Origin: Mycosarcoma maydis | Lineage: Eukaryota; Basidiomycota; Ustilaginomycetes; Ustilaginales | Direction of reading: 5' to 3' | DNA: 64,000 bases | Assembly (NCBI RefSeq): GCF_000328475.2 | Contig: NC_026480.1 | Location: 1,364,001 to 1,428,000 of the forward strand | In this document: in pieces, positions 62,327 to 64,000 of the stretch | How the letters are laid out: each line of letters begins with the position of its first letter | Position numbering within the stretch: position 1 is the first letter of the stretch | Notes under the pieces: generated by a model | Told to the model about the DNA's origin: nothing | What the model saw: only the letters and a program-made list of their open reading frames with translations | Databases searched by the model: none | Position numbers and translations under genes: made by a program

Positions 62327-62919
62327 TTCTGTTGTTAGAAAAGCTGTCAGAGCTTAGCGCCGAGCGAGATGAGCCTGACAAACCAACTCGTTTAGGTTTT
62401 GCTGTGGTTTCCAATGACGACTTCTCCACACTGACGTTTTGTGTGACACGCACTGCTACATGCGGACGTCTTTCGGGTGTGCCAATCGCCGCGCGTGTGA
62501 GCTTGTGTCTGCTAGCGTACATAGCGCCACAAGAGACCTTCACAAATGTGCGAGTGAGTGTACATGGTCTTGGTTTTTTCCCCGCAAAATCGGGGTGCAG
62601 GTTACCACCACGAAAGACGTGTGTGCCTGCCGCCACAATGATTTTCACACTCGAAAATCGTTGCTCTGTTGGCGCCTGCAAACCACAATCGTGAACAGAA
62701 CCCTGTACGAGATGTGCGAGGGATTTCTTCTTTTACGCTCGGAATGGCTCAATCGTGAATCGTGAATGATTTGCAGGGGCAGTCTAGTACAAAGAATTCG
62801 CGATACGGCGAGGAAATAAGTACTTGATTGAGCCGCTCTTGCGCGTTGGATTGTTCCTTGTCACCGTCATCTCTTCTTGGGCGCATTGTCATTGCGATTA
62901 CGCACACCGACTAGCAGAA
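62327..62919. promoter_or_regulatory. Intergenic region upstream of the SDR gene
   Basis: 593 bp. A double repeat AATCGTGAATCGTGAAT at 62751-62767, about 150 bp before the SDR start codon. Antisense and sense frames here lack features. Confidence 0.4.
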
Positions 62920-64000
62920 ATGACACGCGCTACATCGGTACCATCTGTCTACGACACGCACTGCGACGGTCCGGGGCTTCTGCCTGTGACCAAGCCATGG
63001 TCTCAGTACTACTGTCAATTGCGCAAGTACACGAGTGATGTCTACGCTACGCTCAAATTTCCCGACTTCAAACACGCCGATTACGACTGTACTGGTAAGA
63101 CGGTGCTCATCTCTGGGTCGAACTCGGGGATCGGCAAGCAAGCTGCGCTGTACTTTGCTCGTGCTGGAGCGACGGTGGTGATGGCATGTCGATTCACGGC
63201 TACGCACGAGCAGAATCCAGAAGAAGCACGCAAAGAGATTGTCGCTACGGCCGGTGTCGATGACAGCAAGGTCGAGTTGTGGGAGATCGACTGCTCGTCG
63301 CTCGCCAACATCGAAAAATTCGGTATCAAGTGGCGAGAATCGGGTCGCACGCTCGACATCCTCGTGAACAACGCCGGTCTCTCGGCTGGCAAGCGTCGAA
63401 TCACAGACGAGGGCTTCGAGTTGACCCATGTCATCAACCTCCTCTCGCACTGCCTGCTTACGTTCTACCTGCTGCCGAGCCTGAACAAGAGCGCTGCTCC
63501 GCGAATCATCAACACGTGCTCGTGCTTCCATGCGGGCGGCAAGCTCGATTTCGCCAATATGGACAACGAAAAACTCACTTCACTGGGACCCGACTGTGTC
63601 CAGGCCTACTGCGATACTAAGCTATGGTTCTTGATGTGGTCTGTTGAACTTCAGGATCGGCTGTCCAGGTCGGACGATTACCGCCATGTCATCGTACATG
63701 GTATCCACCCTGGCTTTGTTGGAAGCAACGTAAGTATGCCTGCAGGACAAGCTCGAGTTTCTCACTCTCTTGCTGCCTTGTTCTCGTTCTGACACAGGAT
63801 CGCATTTCTTCCACCTCTTGGCCTGCTTACAGATCTGGCACAACCCCGATACGAGAATCCCTTACCCTCTGCGTATCATCTTCCAGTCGGCGATCAGCAA
63901 GCTCTCGATCAACTCAGAACAAGGCAGCTACGCCATCATTCACGCAGCACTCGAGCCGAGCTTGGGTCTGCCCAAAAAGCTCACTTCAGCTCGCAACAAG
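62920..64000 (+). CDS. Short-chain dehydrogenase/reductase, retinol-dehydrogenase-like (partial)
   Basis: First 326 codons; the gene runs off the right edge. ATG 62920 (context CAGAAATG). Exon 1 is 62920..63729, the 103-nt intron 63730..63832 has GTAAGT and TTACAG ends, and exon 2 is 63833..>64000. Rossmann motif GSNSGIG at 66-72, NNAG at 150-153, catalytic Ser about 201, and YCDTK (Tyr230, Lys234) identify a classical-type SDR. HGIHPGFVGSN before the intron is the usual post-catalytic loop. An N-terminal extension of about 55 residues precedes the fold. The layout resembles retinol dehydrogenase/WWOX-type enzymes acting on lipids or steroids; substrate unknown. Confidence 0.9.

Noticed and set aside
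1..64000. tRNA, rRNA or transposon sequences
   Set aside because: Visual scan for T-loop GGTTCRA and A/B-box patterns, terminal repeats and transposase or reverse-transcriptase motifs gave nothing convincing; a tRNAscan-SE and RepeatMasker run would decide.

Overview
The window is nuclear DNA of a filamentous or yeast-like fungus, most probably a smut-type basidiomycete (Ustilaginomycotina). Evidence: long, mostly intronless reading frames of balanced to slightly GC-rich composition; a few short GT-AG introns (66-161 nt, one of 342 nt) with CTAAC/CTGAC-like branch sites; a purely eukaryotic gene set (sterol isomerase, invertase, GH47 mannosidase, cytochrome c peroxidase, Fmp25- and Ups1-like mitochondrial proteins); no operons or Shine-Dalgarno sites. 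Very frequent intergenic heptamers of the ATTCACG / ATTCGTG type also fit smut genomes as I remember them. The species assignment is inference. A run of exactly 100 N at 53463-53562 shows a draft assembly. Layout, left to right: the 3' end of ERG2 (C-8 sterol isomerase) is cut by the left edge. Then follow a Cdc25/rhodanese-type phosphatase (-), a mitochondrial enoyl-CoA hydratase (+), a membrane-anchored acyl-CoA/4-coumarate-CoA ligase-like enzyme (+), an acid sphingomyelinase-like phosphodiesterase (-), a microsomal-type epoxide hydrolase (+), mitoribosomal protein mL54 (-), a Cue1-like CUE protein (-), an Lpx1-like alpha/beta hydrolase (+), a membrane dipeptidase (+), a GH31 glycosidase (-), a Dal5/ACS-type MFS transporter (-) and secreted invertase (-). 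From 31 kb: a PXA-domain protein (+), cytochrome c peroxidase (+), a small unknown protein (-), an unknown Cys-rich membrane/secreted protein (+), a GH105-type hydrolase (+), a GNAT acetyltransferase (-), UV-damage endonuclease Uve1 (-), Fmp25-like RCC1-repeat protein (+), Efm5-like lysine methyltransferase (+), a mitochondrial hotdog thioesterase (-), a Ups1/PRELI lipid-transfer protein (+) and GH47 mannosidase (-). After the gap come a tail-anchored unknown protein (-), a wax-ester-synthase/DGAT-type acyltransferase (-), a 3.7 kb gene-free stretch, a DsbA-family oxidoreductase (+), and an SDR dehydrogenase (+) cut by the right edge. The genes do not form one pathway or a secondary-metabolite cluster; the window looks like an ordinary housekeeping chromosome arm. 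Loose themes are mitochondrial function (hydratase, mL54, Ccp1, possibly Uve1, Fmp25, thioesterase, Ups1), lipid metabolism (ERG2, acyl-CoA ligase, sphingomyelinase, WS/DGAT) and carbohydrate use or glycan trimming (GH31, GH32, GH47, GH105). Several gene pairs converge with only 75-250 bp between stop codons. No tRNA, rRNA, transposon or CRISPR could be supported. The most interesting signals are the start-site architectures (Uve1, Ccp1, sphingomyelinase), the dense intergenic heptamer repeat family, and unknown proteins at 36.9, 38.1 and 54.5 kb. No clearly new multi-gene system was found.
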